DNA of 37,568 bases from Acidovorax sp. (GTDB lineage Bacteria > Pseudomonadota > Gammaproteobacteria > Burkholderiales > Burkholderiaceae_C). Positions 17,546-26,930 of this stretch are shown in pieces. Numbering within the stretch: position 1 is the first letter of the stretch; each line of letters opens with the position of its first letter. The position numbers and the translations under genes are program-made. Where the stretch lies: the NCBI GenBank assembly GCA_031277855.1, contig JAITLO010000021.1:1-37568 (forward strand). Reading direction: 5' to 3'. The notes beneath the pieces are model-generated. The model saw only the letters and a program-made list of their open reading frames with translations, made no database searches and was not told the DNA's origin.

Positions 17546-18616
17546 TCAACGCGATACGCGTGGAGGTGGGGCTTGCAGGGTCTGTACGACGTCCGTTGCC
17601 AACTTGCGCAATGCCTGCCAGCTGTTGTTGGGCCAACCGGCGGCCGGCAGTCCTTTGACGATGCCGTCGACCACATGGGCCGAGTGCAGCAGGCGTGCGG
17701 CACCGGCATCGGTGAGGCGAGGCACCACGCGCTCGAACAGGCGCTCTTTCACGCCCCAGACGCGCTGGGCGCGCAGCGCCATGGGCAGGGGCTGGCCTGC
17801 GGCCATGGCGTCACGCACACGCTTCATGGAGCGTATGTCTTCGGCCAAGGTCCAATGCACCAGCACCTCGGCCGTGCCTTCGGCCTGCAGGCCGTCCAGC
17901 ATGCGCAGCACCCGTGCCAGTTGGCCGGAGAGCACCGCCTCGGACAGCTTGAACACGTCGTAACGCGCCACATTCAGCACGGCCTGCTCTACCTGGGCAA
18001 AGCCCAGCTCCCCTGCGGGGTAGAGCAGGCCCAGCTTTTGAATTTCCTGGTGGGCAGCCAGCAGATTGCCTTCCACCCGGTCGGCAAAGAACTGCAGCGT
18101 GCGCTGGCCTTCCTCTCCGGGCACCACACGCTGGCCTTGTTGGGCCAGTCGCTGGGCAATCCAGGACGGCAGTGCATTGCGCTCTATGGGGTCGACCTGG
18201 ATGGTGATGCCCTGGGCCTCCAGCGCGCCGAACCAGGCGCCGCTCTTGGTCTGTTTGTCCAGGCGCGGCAGGGTCACAATGGTCAGCGTGTTCTCGTCCT
18301 GCGCGGCCTGGGCTGCCAGCTGCTGGATGGCGGCGCTGCCCTCCTTGCCCGGCTTGCCCGAAGGGATGCGGATTTCCACCATCTGCTTGTCGGCAAACAG
18401 GGACAGCGAGCCGCCAGCCGCCAGCACCGCACTCCAGTCGAAATGCGCACCGGCCACGGTGTAGACGCTGCGCTCCGTATGGCCTGCGGCCCGGGCCGCA
18501 GCGCGTATGGCATCGGCCGCCTCCTGCAGCTGCAGCGGCTCGTCGCCATGCAGGGTGTAGAGCGGGCGCAGGCCTTTTTGCAGGTGTGCGCCCAGCTGGT
18601 TCAACGCCAGTTGCAT
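17546..18616 (-). CDS. holA: DNA polymerase III subunit delta
   Basis: The 356-aa subunit of the clamp-loader complex opens the beta clamp. It has the typical layout: an AAA+-like N-terminal domain (LYTLHGDEPLQLQEAADAIR around 18-37), the lid, and an all-helical C-terminal collar domain (residues ~210-345). The length is close to E. coli HolA (343 aa). It is third in leuS-lptE-holA, 10 bp after lptE, and is followed by an intrinsic terminator. Confidence 0.95.
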   Translation of the reverse strand: MQLALNQLGAHLQKGLRPLYTLHGDEPLQLQEAADAIRAAARAAGHTERSVYTVAGAHFDWSAVLAAGGSLSLFADKQMVEIRIPSGKPGKEGSAAIQQLAAQAAQDENTLTIVTLPRLDKQTKSGAWFGALEAQGITIQVDPIERNALPSWIAQRLAQQGQRVVPGEEGQRTLQFFADRVEGNLLAAHQEIQKLGLLYPAGELGFAQVEQAVLNVARYDVFKLSEAVLSGQLARVLRMLDGLQAEGTAEVLVHWTLAEDIRSMKRVRDAMAAGQPLPMALRAQRVWGVKERLFERVVPRLTDAGAARLLHSAHVVDGIVKGLPAAGWPNNSWQALRKLATDVVQTLQAPPPRVSR

Positions 18617-18626
18617 GTGACCGCGC

Positions 18627-19139
18627 TCACTCTGGCTTGGGCTGCTGGGCCGATGCCAGGCGGCGTATGACCTGCTGCACCAGATCGGACTGCATGGTCT
18701 GGTAGATCAGCTCCGCCTCCTGGTCCTTGGCCAGGGCCAGGGTTTCGTCGTAGCTCATGTCGCGCTCCTGCTCCAGCTCGGTCGGCGCAATCCACTCCAG
18801 GCCATCGGTGCTGTAGAGGCGAAAGGTCATGCGGTAGCGCAGTTGCAGATCGCGCACCTGGCCGGCCGCGTTTTTGCTGATGATGATGCGCTCGCGCCGC
18901 TCACCCAGCAGTTGCCAGACCACCTGGGCTTCTTCGGGCTTATGGGGCGCACGCAGCACGCGCAAGCGGTCGCTGGCCGTGGCCAGATTGCGCTGCAGGT
19001 CGCGGGCGAAAGTCGAGCTTACCGCCGCATTCAGGTAGATGGAGGAAAACGGAAAGTCCGGCACCCCGCGTATGCGGAAGCCGCAGGCCGAGACCACGGG
19101 GGCCAGGGCCATCAGGGAAAGCAGCGTACGCTTGCGCAT
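18627..19139 (-). CDS. lptE: LPS-assembly lipoprotein LptE
   Basis: The 170-aa outer-membrane lipoprotein plugs LptD and helps insert lipopolysaccharide. It has a lipoprotein signal with lipobox VSAC, the lipidated cysteine at residue 19, followed by GFRIRG, the usual LptE beginning. ATG 19139 was chosen because CGAGGAG lies 7 nt upstream; an ATG at 19157 overlaps the leuS stop and lacks a site. It lies between leuS and holA in the standard order. The C-terminal tail is Gln/Pro-rich. Confidence 0.94.
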   Translation of the reverse strand: MRKRTLLSLMALAPVVSACGFRIRGVPDFPFSSIYLNAAVSSTFARDLQRNLATASDRLRVLRAPHKPEEAQVVWQLLGERRERIIISKNAAGQVRDLQLRYRMTFRLYSTDGLEWIAPTELEQERDMSYDETLALAKDQEAELIYQTMQSDLVQQVIRRLASAQQPKPE

Positions 19140-19156
19140 GGGTGCTCCTCGGGGCA

Positions 19157-21868
19157 TTAAACGACGACGTTGACCAGGCGACCCGGCACCACCACCACCT
19201 TCTTCGGCGTGGCACCCAGGATGAACTTCTGGGCTTCTTCGTTGGCCAGGGCGGCAGCTTCGATCTGTGCCTTGTCGGCCTGGGCCGGCACGCGGATGGA
19301 GCCGCGCAGCTTGCCGTTGACCTGCAGCATCAGCTCCAGCTCGTCCTGCACCAGGGCCGAAGCGTCCACCTGCGGCCAGGCCGCATCCAGCAGATCGCCC
19401 TGCTTGTTGGCGTAACCCAACTCGCTCCACAGCACATGGGCCAGGTGGGGCGTGGCGGGGTAGAGCACGCGCAGCAAGATGCCAAAGCCTTCGATGGCAG
19501 CGATCTGGCCGTCGGCCGTGTCGGTGGCCTTGAAGGCCTCCAGCGCGTTGATCATCTTCATCGCGCCGGACACCACGGTGTTGTACTGCATGCGCTGGTA
19601 GTCGTATTCCACCTGCTTGAGCACGGTGTGAATCTCCAGGCGCAGCGCCTTGGCGTCCTTGCCGAACTGCACCTGCGACAAGTCGGTCAGGCCGTTGGTA
19701 GCGGCACTGGCGGCTTCATAGTCCAGCGTCAGCAGCTTGCTGCTGAAGTTGTAGACGCGGCGCAGGAAACGGTAGCTGCCTTCCACGGCGGCGTCGTTCC
19801 ACTCCAGCGTCAGCTCGGGTGGCGAGGTGAACATGGTGTACAGGCGCGCCGTGTCGGCGCCGTACTTGCCGATCAGCTCCTGCGGATCGACGCCGTTGTT
19901 CTTGGACTTGGACATGGTGCCCACGCCCTCGTAGTCGATGGCTGTGCCCACAGGCAGCATGCCGTCGGCGCTGTCCACTTCGACCTTGAGCTTGGCGCCG
20001 ATGATCTTGCCTGTCTCGTCAAACACATGCTCCACATCCTTGGGCCAGAAATACTCCTTGGCGCCCTTGGCCGTGCGACGGCTGTAGATATGGTTGAGCA
20101 CCATGCCCTGGGTCAACAGCTTGGAGAAGGGCTCATCGACCTTGACCAGGCCCAGATCGCGCATGACCTTGGTCCAGAAGCGCGCATACAGCAGGTGGAG
20201 AATCGCGTGCTCGATGCCGCCGATGTACTGGTCCATGGGCATCCAGTAATTGGCTGCGTCCTGGCCCACCATCTGCTCGCTGTTCTTGGCGTCACAATAG
20301 CGCATGAAATACCAGGACGAATCCACAAAGGTGTCCATGGTGTCGGTCTCGCGGCGCGCGGCCTTGCCGCAGCAGGGGCAGACCACGCCAGCGTGGAATT
20401 CCTCGCTCTTGACCAGGGGGTTGCCCGAGCCGTCCGGCACCAGGCCTTCGGGCAGCACCACGGGCAGGTCTTTTTCCGGCACGGGCTGGGGACCGCAGTC
20501 CTCGCAATGGATGATGGGGATGGGCGTGCCCCAGTAGCGCTGGCGGCTCACGCCCCAGTCGCGCAGACGCCAGGTGGTCTTCAGCTCGCCCAGACCCTTG
20601 CCTGCCAGCAGCTTGGCCACGGCCTGCACCGCGTCCTGGTGGCCCAGGCCGTCGAACTCGCCGGAAGCGATCAGCACGCCGCGCTCCTTGTCGCCGTACC
20701 AGTCATGCCACTGCTTGCTGTCGTAGTCGCCCTGGCCTTGCACGGCCACCACCTGCTGGATGGGCAGGCCGTACTTGTTGGCAAAGGCAAAGTCGCGCTC
20801 GTCATGGGCGGGAACGCCCATCACGGCGCCATCGCCATAGCTCATCAGCACATAGTTGCCCACCCAAACCTCGACCTGCTTGCCGGTGACGGGATGGGTG
20901 ACGAACAGGCCCGTGGGCATGCCCTCTTTTTCCTTCAGTGCCAGCTCGGCCTCGGTCGTGCCGCCTTTTTTGCATTCTTCAATGAAGGCAGCCAGCTTGG
21001 CATTGGTGGCGGCAGCGTGGGCGGCCAGCGGGTGCTCGGGCGCCACGGCGCAGAAGGTCACGCCCATGATGGTGTCAGCACGCGTGGTGAAGACAAACAT
21101 CTTGCCGTCCTGGATCAGTTCGCCATCGGCATTGCGGATGTCGTGGGTGAACGCAAAGCGCACGCCGGCGCTCTTGCCAATCCAGTTCTCCTGCATCAGG
21201 CGCACCTTGTCGGGCCAGCCGTTCAAGGTCGCTTGCTCACCGCCGACCTGCACATGGTCCAGCAGCTCCTGGGCATAGTTGGTGATGGCCAGGTAGTAGC
21301 CGGGAATCTCGCGCTTTTCCACGGGCGCGCCGGTGCGCCAGCCACGGCCGTCGATCACCTGCTCGTTGGCCAGCACGGTCTGGTCCACCGGGTCCCAGTT
21401 CACGACCTGGGTCTTGCGGTAGGCAATGCCTTTTTCCAGCATCTTCAGGAACAGCCACTGGTTCCACTTGTAGTAATCGGGGTCGCAGGTGGCGAACTCG
21501 CGGCTCCAGTCGATGGCCAGGCCCATGGCCTGCATCTGGCCCTTCATGTAGGCGATGTTGTCGTAGGTCCACTGGGCCGGCGGCACCTTGTTCTTCAGCG
21601 CCGCGTTCTCGGCCGGCAGGCCGAAGGCGTCCCAGCCCATGGGCATCAAGACGTTAAAGCCCTTCATGCGCAGCTGGCGCGTGAGCATGTCGTTGATGGT
21701 GTAGTTGCGCACGTGGCCCATGTGCAGCTTGCCGCTGGGGTAGGGCAGCATGGAGCAGGCGTAGAACTTGGGCTTGGACTGGTCCTCGGTCACGCGGTAG
21801 GCGTCCTGGGCATTCCAGTGATCCTGGGCGGCGCGCTCGACCTCGATGTGGTTGTATTTGTCTTGCAT
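19157..21868 (-). CDS. leuS: Leucyl-tRNA synthetase
   Basis: The 903-aa class I aminoacyl-tRNA synthetase has the HIGH motif as HMGH (residues 49-52, in [15 protein letters not shown]) and the KMSKS-type loop MSKSKNN near residue 652; the residue before MSKS is Thr rather than Lys. The editing domain lies between (about 225-420). The C-terminal extension ends [14 protein letters not shown]. The ATG at 21868 (MQDKYNH) matches the family start; an in-frame GTG at 21895 would add nine residues and cannot be excluded. It heads leuS-lptE-holA. The stop overlaps a possible lptE ATG, but lptE begins at 19139. Confidence 0.96.
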   Translation of the reverse strand: MQDKYNHIEVERAAQDHWNAQDAYRVTEDQSKPKFYACSMLPYPSGKLHMGHVRNYTINDMLTRQLRMKGFNVLMPMGWDAFGLPAENAALKNKVPPAQWTYDNIAYMKGQMQAMGLAIDWSREFATCDPDYYKWNQWLFLKMLEKGIAYRKTQVVNWDPVDQTVLANEQVIDGRGWRTGAPVEKREIPGYYLAITNYAQELLDHVQVGGEQATLNGWPDKVRLMQENWIGKSAGVRFAFTHDIRNADGELIQDGKMFVFTTRADTIMGVTFCAVAPEHPLAAHAAATNAKLAAFIEECKKGGTTEAELALKEKEGMPTGLFVTHPVTGKQVEVWVGNYVLMSYGDGAVMGVPAHDERDFAFANKYGLPIQQVVAVQGQGDYDSKQWHDWYGDKERGVLIASGEFDGLGHQDAVQAVAKLLAGKGLGELKTTWRLRDWGVSRQRYWGTPIPIIHCEDCGPQPVPEKDLPVVLPEGLVPDGSGNPLVKSEEFHAGVVCPCCGKAARRETDTMDTFVDSSWYFMRYCDAKNSEQMVGQDAANYWMPMDQYIGGIEHAILHLLYARFWTKVMRDLGLVKVDEPFSKLLTQGMVLNHIYSRRTAKGAKEYFWPKDVEHVFDETGKIIGAKLKVEVDSADGMLPVGTAIDYEGVGTMSKSKNNGVDPQELIGKYGADTARLYTMFTSPPELTLEWNDAAVEGSYRFLRRVYNFSSKLLTLDYEAASAATNGLTDLSQVQFGKDAKALRLEIHTVLKQVEYDYQRMQYNTVVSGAMKMINALEAFKATDTADGQIAAIEGFGILLRVLYPATPHLAHVLWSELGYANKQGDLLDAAWPQVDASALVQDELELMLQVNGKLRGSIRVPAQADKAQIEAAALANEEAQKFILGATPKKVVVVPGRLVNVVV

Positions 21869-22076
21869 GGAACTTGGGATGGATGCTGCAGTCACACTAC
21901 TGCCTTCGCCTGGATTTTAGGCTGCAGGCGGTCTCCCCTTGCCGGACTGGGCGACATGCCCTTTAGCGGCCCGCGTTCTGACCTCCTCTGGCCCCCTGTT
22001 GCGGGCCCGGGCAGAGCCTCCCTCATTTTTCAATCTTTCACGGCCCGGCAGTCCTGCCTGGGCCCAGGTGGTGTTT

Positions 22077-23279
22077 GTGAATTTGACTGATTTTTCCTTC
22101 TATACCGAGCTTCAACCCTGGGCCCAGGCGGCCCTGGGCCTGGCCCTGCTGGCCCTGCTGGCCCTGGCCGTGCGCCTGGCTTTGCAGCAGGTGCTGTTCC
22201 ATTTTGTGCGCGCCTGGCGCAATGCCCTGCCTGCCATGGGCTGGGCGCAAATCATCTGGCACGACCATGTGCTGCTGCGCATTGCCAAGATTTCGCCCTC
22301 GCTGGTGGTGCAGCTGGGCATCCACTGGGTGGAGCATCTGCCGCCCCAGGCCACCCAGGCGATTGGCAATATCGCGGCGGCCTTCACCATCTACCACGTG
22401 GTGCGCGTGGTGGCCGAGCTGCTCAACGAGATCAATGCCGCCCATGACCGCCATGACGGCCCCAAGGCCACGCGCACCCACTCCATCAAAAGCTATGTGC
22501 AGCTGGGCAAGCTGATGGCCACCATCGTCGGCGTGCTGCTGGTGGTGGCCACCATCATGGACCGCTCTCCCCTGCTGCTGCTGTCCGGCCTGGGCGCGGC
22601 CTCGGCGATCTTGATGCTGGTGTTCAAGGACACCATCATGTCGTTTGTGGCTGGCGTGCTGCTGAGCAGCAACGACATGCTGCGCGTGGGCGACTGGATT
22701 GAAATGCCCCAGGTGGGCGCCGATGGCTTTGTGGTGGACATTGCCCTGCACACCGTGAAGGTGCAGAACTGGGACAAGACCATGACCACCATACCGACCT
22801 GGCGCTTGATGAGCGACAGCTACAAGAACTGGCGCGGCATGTTCGAGTCCGGCGGCCGCCGCATACGCCGCTCCCTGCCCATTGATGCCCACAGCATCCA
22901 TCAGTTGACGGACACCGAACGCCAGCGCCTGAGCGCCATGCCCCTGCTACAGGCCTACTGGGACAATCCGCTCTTTGGTGCCGACCCCAGCCAGTCCAGC
23001 AATCTGGCGGCCTTCAAGGCCTATGCCCAGGCCTATTTGATCGCCCACCCCGGCGTTCACAAAGCGCCCAATATGTTCATGCTGGTGCGCACCATGGAAC
23101 CCACGCCCATGGGCGTTCCGCTGGAGCTGTTTTGCTACACGGCCACCACGGTCTGGGTGGAGTACGAGGCCATTCAGGGCCAGATTTTTGACCATTTGAT
23201 CAGCATGCTGCCCCAGTTCGGCCTGTGCCTGTACCAGCGCTCCTCGGACTACAACCAACACTATCCCAGTCCCCCCTGA
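22077..23279 (+). CDS. ybdG: Mechanosensitive ion channel of the YbdG type
   Basis: The ~400-aa inner-membrane protein is of the MscS superfamily. Several TM segments precede the pore helix and beta domain, whose sequence closely follows E. coli YbdG (415 aa): LGAASAILMLVFKDTIMSF, then SSNDMLRVGDWIEMP, then KVQNWDKTMTTIPTWRLMSD. Such channels release solutes on hypo-osmotic shock. The start is uncertain: the open frame extends to 21939, but family-like sequence begins near the GTG at 22077 (MNLTDFSFYTE), with AGGTGG just upstream. The stop TGA lies inside repeat copy C. The gene is divergent from leuS and convergent with the next gene. Confidence 0.88.
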   Translation: MNLTDFSFYTELQPWAQAALGLALLALLALAVRLALQQVLFHFVRAWRNALPAMGWAQIIWHDHVLLRIAKISPSLVVQLGIHWVEHLPPQATQAIGNIAAAFTIYHVVRVVAELLNEINAAHDRHDGPKATRTHSIKSYVQLGKLMATIVGVLLVVATIMDRSPLLLLSGLGAASAILMLVFKDTIMSFVAGVLLSSNDMLRVGDWIEMPQVGADGFVVDIALHTVKVQNWDKTMTTIPTWRLMSDSYKNWRGMFESGGRRIRRSLPIDAHSIHQLTDTERQRLSAMPLLQAYWDNPLFGADPSQSSNLAAFKAYAQAYLIAHPGVHKAPNMFMLVRTMEPTPMGVPLELFCYTATTVWVEYEAIQGQIFDHLISMLPQFGLCLYQRSSDYNQHYPSPP

Positions 23280-23346
23280 GCCGCTTCGCGTCTTCCCCCA
23301 GGGGGACGACGGCCTTTGCTGCGGGGCGGCCCTTGCTGGCCGTCTC
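23271..23346 (+). repeat. Three-stem intergenic repeat, copy C (at the ybdG stop)
   Basis: CCCCCCTGAG supplies the ybdG stop codon (TGA 23277-23279). Stem 1 AGCCGC/GCGTCT has one mismatch, unlike the other copies. Stem 2 is CCCCC/GGGGG without apical extension. Stem 3 is GACGGCC/GGCCGTC (23308-23314 with 23338-23344), enclosing GCGGGGCGGCCCTTGC. Confidence 0.9.
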
Positions 23347-23465
23347 CCGCTTCGGTGGCGCTCCGTCGTTTAAATTAAAAATAAGTGAGCGCTTTGTACA
23401 TATTTCACCTGGACTTCCGCATAAAACAACGCTGAAATCCAGTACCTATATACACAAGCTGCTCC

Positions 23466-25154
23466 TTATTTATTGGTGACATCCACCGCAATCGGCTGGC
23501 CCTGGTCATCGGCCAGGCCCACCAGCAGGGCACGCCCATCGGGCAGCACGCGGAAGTCGCCAAATCGGGCCCGCTCAAAGCGCTCGCCCTGGCCTTCGGG
23601 GAAGAAGTAGGCATCGGACACCAACACCCACTGGCCCTTGAGCCGCTTCAGCGGCAGCAGGATTTCACCCGGGCCGGCCACCTCGCCGGGCTGGGCCAGG
23701 CGCAGCACCTGGGCCTGGCCTTGTGCGTCCAGGCTGGCCAGCACCGGAGCGGTGGCGGCAAACTGCTGGTCCAGCGCCTGTGTCACCTCGTAGGGCAGGT
23801 CAAAACGCAGGCTCATATAGTCGCCCTGCATGATGGAGCGCGGGTCCACGGGCACCAGGGGCACCAGAATCGGCTGACCCTGGGCGATCACCGACTCCTT
23901 GCGGGCCACATCCCAATTCACCAGGCCAAACACCAGGGCCGCGCCCAGCAGCACGCCGATGACGGCATGGCGCTGGCGCAGCGCCCCGCCCTGCACCGCG
24001 TCTGCGGCCTTGTCGGGCGTGGGCACGGCATAGTCAGCACGCCGCCGCGCTAGGACATGCACCAGCCCCATGCCCAACAGCAAACCTGCGCCCAGCAGGG
24101 CCAGTACCAGGCCCTTATAGGCCAGGGGCCAACCTATCCAGTAGTAAAACTGCCCCAGCATCCACAGCGCGCCCACGGCACACAGGGCCAGCATGCGCCA
24201 GCGCGCACCGGCCACGGCAGCGGCCGCCATCACGGCCAGCACGGCCACCGCAGCGCTGAACCAGGCACACACCGCCAGCCCCAGGCCGGCAATCACCAGC
24301 AGCGCCGCCAGCTCCGGCGTCAGCCGACCAGCCTTGTGCCAGTGCCACAGCAAGCCAGCCAGGGCAGCCAAGGTCAGCAAGACCGATGCCAACGACCACA
24401 ACCGCCAGGTGCCCAGCAGCTCTGGCATCTCTCCCAGCATCTCCCAGGCGAGGGAGTGCCCCCCGCCGCCCCACACCACTGCGGCTAGCAAACCCACGGC
24501 AGCGGCATCGACAAACACCGCCCAGCCCAGAGCCTGCGGCCGTGCGGCCCAGTGCGGCTCGCGCAGCACCCAGGCGGCCCAGGCCAGCGCCAGCAGCACC
24601 GCAGCCGGATGCAGCGGCGCCAACAACATGCGCTCACCCATCAAGGCCACCAGGGCGGCATACAGCGCCACGCCACAGACTGCGCCCAGGATTTGCCGCA
24701 TCCACAACGCAGCCGTCATGGACGCTGCCAGCACCTGCACCCCGGCCACGACCGCTCCCGCCAATGCCAGCTCCAGCAGCGCATGCCGCGACCACCCCAC
24801 CCAGCCCACCAGGAAAAATCCCAGCCCAGCTCCCAGCAACACCAGGGCCAGACAGAGCGAGAAAATCTGGGATGTGCTTTTGATCAGCGCCAGCGCCCCC
24901 GCCATCAGCACCAGGCCCAGCACCACGGCGCTACTGCCGTTTTCCAGCACACGCCACAGATCAAAGCCCAGAAACAGCAGACCGACCAGCAGGGCCGAGC
25001 ACACCGCCGCCCCCACCATGGCCAGAGCGATGACAAACAGCGAGGGCTGTTCTGTATCCGGCGGTACAAAGGCCTCATCGCCGGCCTCGTCGCTGACCAG
25101 GCCCTGGGCCCGCGCAGCCGCCCACCAAGAGGGTGTGTGAGATAAAAACTTCAT
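23466..25154 (-). CDS. DUF4401 and GDYXXLXY fused membrane protein
   Basis: This is a 562-aa protein of unknown function. Residues ~45-365 form about a dozen hydrophobic segments like DUF4401 membrane proteins. The C-terminal part is a soluble domain with GDYMSLRF at residues 444-451, the motif that names the GDYXXLXY family, and the later FPEGQGERFERARFGDFRV. A membrane segment at about 385-405 precedes it. In some bacteria these parts are, from memory, separate neighbouring genes; here they are one chain. The start overlaps the stop of the upstream DUF2157 gene by ATGA, so the two are translated together. Local role unknown. Confidence 0.85.
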   Translation of the reverse strand: MKFLSHTPSWWAAARAQGLVSDEAGDEAFVPPDTEQPSLFVIALAMVGAAVCSALLVGLLFLGFDLWRVLENGSSAVVLGLVLMAGALALIKSTSQIFSLCLALVLLGAGLGFFLVGWVGWSRHALLELALAGAVVAGVQVLAASMTAALWMRQILGAVCGVALYAALVALMGERMLLAPLHPAAVLLALAWAAWVLREPHWAARPQALGWAVFVDAAAVGLLAAVVWGGGGHSLAWEMLGEMPELLGTWRLWSLASVLLTLAALAGLLWHWHKAGRLTPELAALLVIAGLGLAVCAWFSAAVAVLAVMAAAAVAGARWRMLALCAVGALWMLGQFYYWIGWPLAYKGLVLALLGAGLLLGMGLVHVLARRRADYAVPTPDKAADAVQGGALRQRHAVIGVLLGAALVFGLVNWDVARKESVIAQGQPILVPLVPVDPRSIMQGDYMSLRFDLPYEVTQALDQQFAATAPVLASLDAQGQAQVLRLAQPGEVAGPGEILLPLKRLKGQWVLVSDAYFFPEGQGERFERARFGDFRVLPDGRALLVGLADDQGQPIAVDVTNK

Positions 25155-26146
25155 GCGCTCACCTCTTTTTCAGCGTCCTGTGCCTGCACGCGCATACGCC
25201 GCTGCACCGCCATCAAGCCCGTCACCGAACCCCACAGGCCACCCAGCCCCAGGAGCAGACACAGCAGGATCAGAGCCATGATGTCCTGTGGTTCGGCCAG
25301 TCGCAGCACGGCCACCATGGCCAGTGCATTGCCTGCCAGCGTGGCCATGCACAGGCTGGGAAAGTCCTGCAAACGGCCCTGGAAAGACAACAACCCAATG
25401 CCTGTGGTGAGCGCACAGGCCATGGCAAACACCGCAAAGCCCGGGTCCGCATCAAACCAATGCCGCACACCATAGGTGCACCAGACCAGCAGACACAGCC
25501 CCAGGCCCAGACGGTGCGAGATACGCCCCAGGCCTTGCGCACAGCGCAGCCAGGGCAGGCAGGACACCAGCCAAGGCACCAGGGCCAGACCCAACCACAG
25601 CAGCATCTGCGGCAACACCACGGCCAGAGGCTCGGTGTGGGAGAACCACCAATCCAGGCCATCGACACGCCCTTGCCAGCTGGCAAGGCCCAGCGCGCCC
25701 ACGGCCATCCACAGGGTCCACAACAGATCGCTGCGCGCCAGCAAGGTCCAGATCAGCGACAGCGCGGCCCAGACGGCAAACAGCTGCCAGGCATCGGCAC
25801 CGGTCTGGTAGGTCTGGCCCACAAAAGCCAGCAGGCCGCCCAGCACCAGATGCGCGCACAGCAACGCCGCCAGCCGCGCACGCGGCCACAGACAGGCCGC
25901 CACAACGGCCAGGGCCAGGGCCGCCTCGATCAGCCCCAGCTTGAACATGCGTGTCTGCGTCTGCCAGTTGGCGGCAATCCAGAAGATCAGCCCCGAAGCC
26001 AGCAGCAGGCCTGCCACCAGCAGCAAGCCCCATCGCAATGCCCGCGCCACCGCTGGCGGCTCACCGGCCGAAGTAGCCAGTCCATAAAGCTGCGCCCTGC
26101 GCGGTGCAGAAAGCCCCGCCAGCGCCTGGTACAAACGTGGATCCAT
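25151..26146 (-). CDS. DUF2157 membrane protein
   Basis: This is a 331-aa membrane protein of unknown function. A short cytosolic N-terminal region (MDPRLYQALAGLSAPRRAQLY) is followed by about ten hydrophobic segments and a short charged C-terminus (QDAEKEVSA). The profile and the GLIFWIAANWQTQTRMFKL block near residue 60 fit DUF2157. ATG 26146 was chosen; a frame 45 bp longer starts without family-like sequence. It is translationally coupled (ATGA) to the DUF4401-GDYXXLXY gene. The 354 bp upstream hold repeats and the end of exbD. Confidence 0.85.
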   Translation of the reverse strand: MDPRLYQALAGLSAPRRAQLYGLATSAGEPPAVARALRWGLLLVAGLLLASGLIFWIAANWQTQTRMFKLGLIEAALALAVVAACLWPRARLAALLCAHLVLGGLLAFVGQTYQTGADAWQLFAVWAALSLIWTLLARSDLLWTLWMAVGALGLASWQGRVDGLDWWFSHTEPLAVVLPQMLLWLGLALVPWLVSCLPWLRCAQGLGRISHRLGLGLCLLVWCTYGVRHWFDADPGFAVFAMACALTTGIGLLSFQGRLQDFPSLCMATLAGNALAMVAVLRLAEPQDIMALILLCLLLGLGGLWGSVTGLMAVQRRMRVQAQDAEKEVSA

Positions 26147-26292
26147 GAAAAATGCGCTCCCTATGCAGGCCGCCCCTTGGCGGGGCGCCATAGCGCAGCA
26201 CTGTAACCAAGTACATGAGAGCCACGCGGCATTGCCGGTCTGCCTGCGCTGTCAGACGAAGGCGTGAATCCCAATCTGCGCCATGCCGGCAG
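26147..26292. other. Intergenic stretch ahead of the DUF2157 gene
   Basis: There is no gene here. The region contains a GC palindrome, CGCCCCTTGGCGGGGCG (about 26172-26188), and presumably the promoter of the DUF2157 operon, but no convincing -10/-35 pair is visible. Together with the repeats up to 26498 it makes a gene-free stretch of about 350 bp. Confidence 0.5.
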
Positions 26293-26336
26293 CCCCTCAC
26301 CCCTACCCTCTCCCCGAAGGGGCGAGGGAGTAAGAC
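26293..26336. repeat. Second hairpin module, copy 2
   Basis: This is almost identical to 11224-11268: stem CCCTC-T-CCCC / GGGG-C-GAGGG (26306-26328), loop GAA, flanked by CCCCTCACCCCTA. It lies 72 bp beyond repeat copy D in the same arrangement as at 11224. Confidence 0.85.
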
Positions 26337-26408
26337 AGGAGCCCCAGCGTAGAAAACTGGCACTGCCCACGCCAGATCTGGTGCACGAAGAGCTGACGCC
26401 CCAGATCA

Positions 26409-26498
26409 GAGACAGCGAGCAAGGGCCGCCCCGCAGCGAGGCTGTCGTCCCCCTCCGGCGCAGCCAGAGAGGGGGAAGGCGCGCAGCGCCTCAGGGGG
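26409..26498 (-). repeat. Three-stem intergenic repeat, copy D (after exbD)
   Basis: Read on the minus strand, 2 nt after the exbD stop (26501-26503): CCCCCTGAG, stem 1 AGGCGC/GCGCCT, stem 2 CCCCCTC...GAGGGGG with apical CTGGC/GCCGG, stem 3 GACAGC/GCTGTC (26411-26416 with 26441-26446), loop GCGGGGCGGCCCTTGC. Confidence 0.92.
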
Positions 26499-26500
26499 CG

Positions 26501-26929
26501 CTATTTGGCCTCCACCACAAACCCAATCCGGCTCAAGCCGCTGGCATGGGCCCAGCCCATGACCTCCACCACCCGGCCATAGGGCACGGCGCGGTCGGCG
26601 CGCAGTTGCAGCTCGGCCTGGGGGTCTTTGGCGGCCAGATCGGCCAGCCGCTGGCGCACGGCGGCTTCATCCACGGCCTGGGTGCCCAGGTGCAGCGCGC
26701 CTTGGGCATCCACCACCAGGGTCAGTGAAGGGTGCTGGGCCGGCGCCGCCTGTGCGCCTTCGGCCTGGGGCAGTTGCACGCGCAGGCTGGCCGCCAGAAT
26801 GGGCGCGGCCAGGATGAAGATCACCACCAGCACCAGCATCACATCCACCAGCGGCGTGACATTGATGGACGCCACCGGCTGCGTGGCCGGGCTGGCATTG
26901 CGCGTGGCGCTGAATTGGCCGAACGCCAT
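26501..26929 (-). CDS. exbD: ExbD/TolR-family biopolymer transport protein
   Basis: The 142-aa protein has one N-terminal membrane helix (about residues 27-47, in NVTPLVDVMLVLVVIFILAA). The conserved Asp of the proton channel lies at its start (PLVDVMLVL), and a periplasmic domain follows. With ExbB-like partners it forms the stator-like motor that uses the proton gradient to energise TonB or Tol. ATG 26929 lies one base after the exbB-like stop. No tonB or tol gene is in the window, so the partner is unknown; ExbD is preferred over TolR because no tolAB/pal is next to it. Its 3' end abuts repeat copy D. Confidence 0.9.
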   Translation of the reverse strand: MAFGQFSATRNASPATQPVASINVTPLVDVMLVLVVIFILAAPILAASLRVQLPQAEGAQAAPAQHPSLTLVVDAQGALHLGTQAVDEAAVRQRLADLAAKDPQAELQLRADRAVPYGRVVEVMGWAHASGLSRIGFVVEAK

Positions 26930-26930
26930 C

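Noticed and set aside
19142..22090. Long open frame (982 codons) on the plus strand opposite leuS
   Set aside because: It is antisense to leuS, whose motifs and full length are intact; the frame has no recognisable domain.
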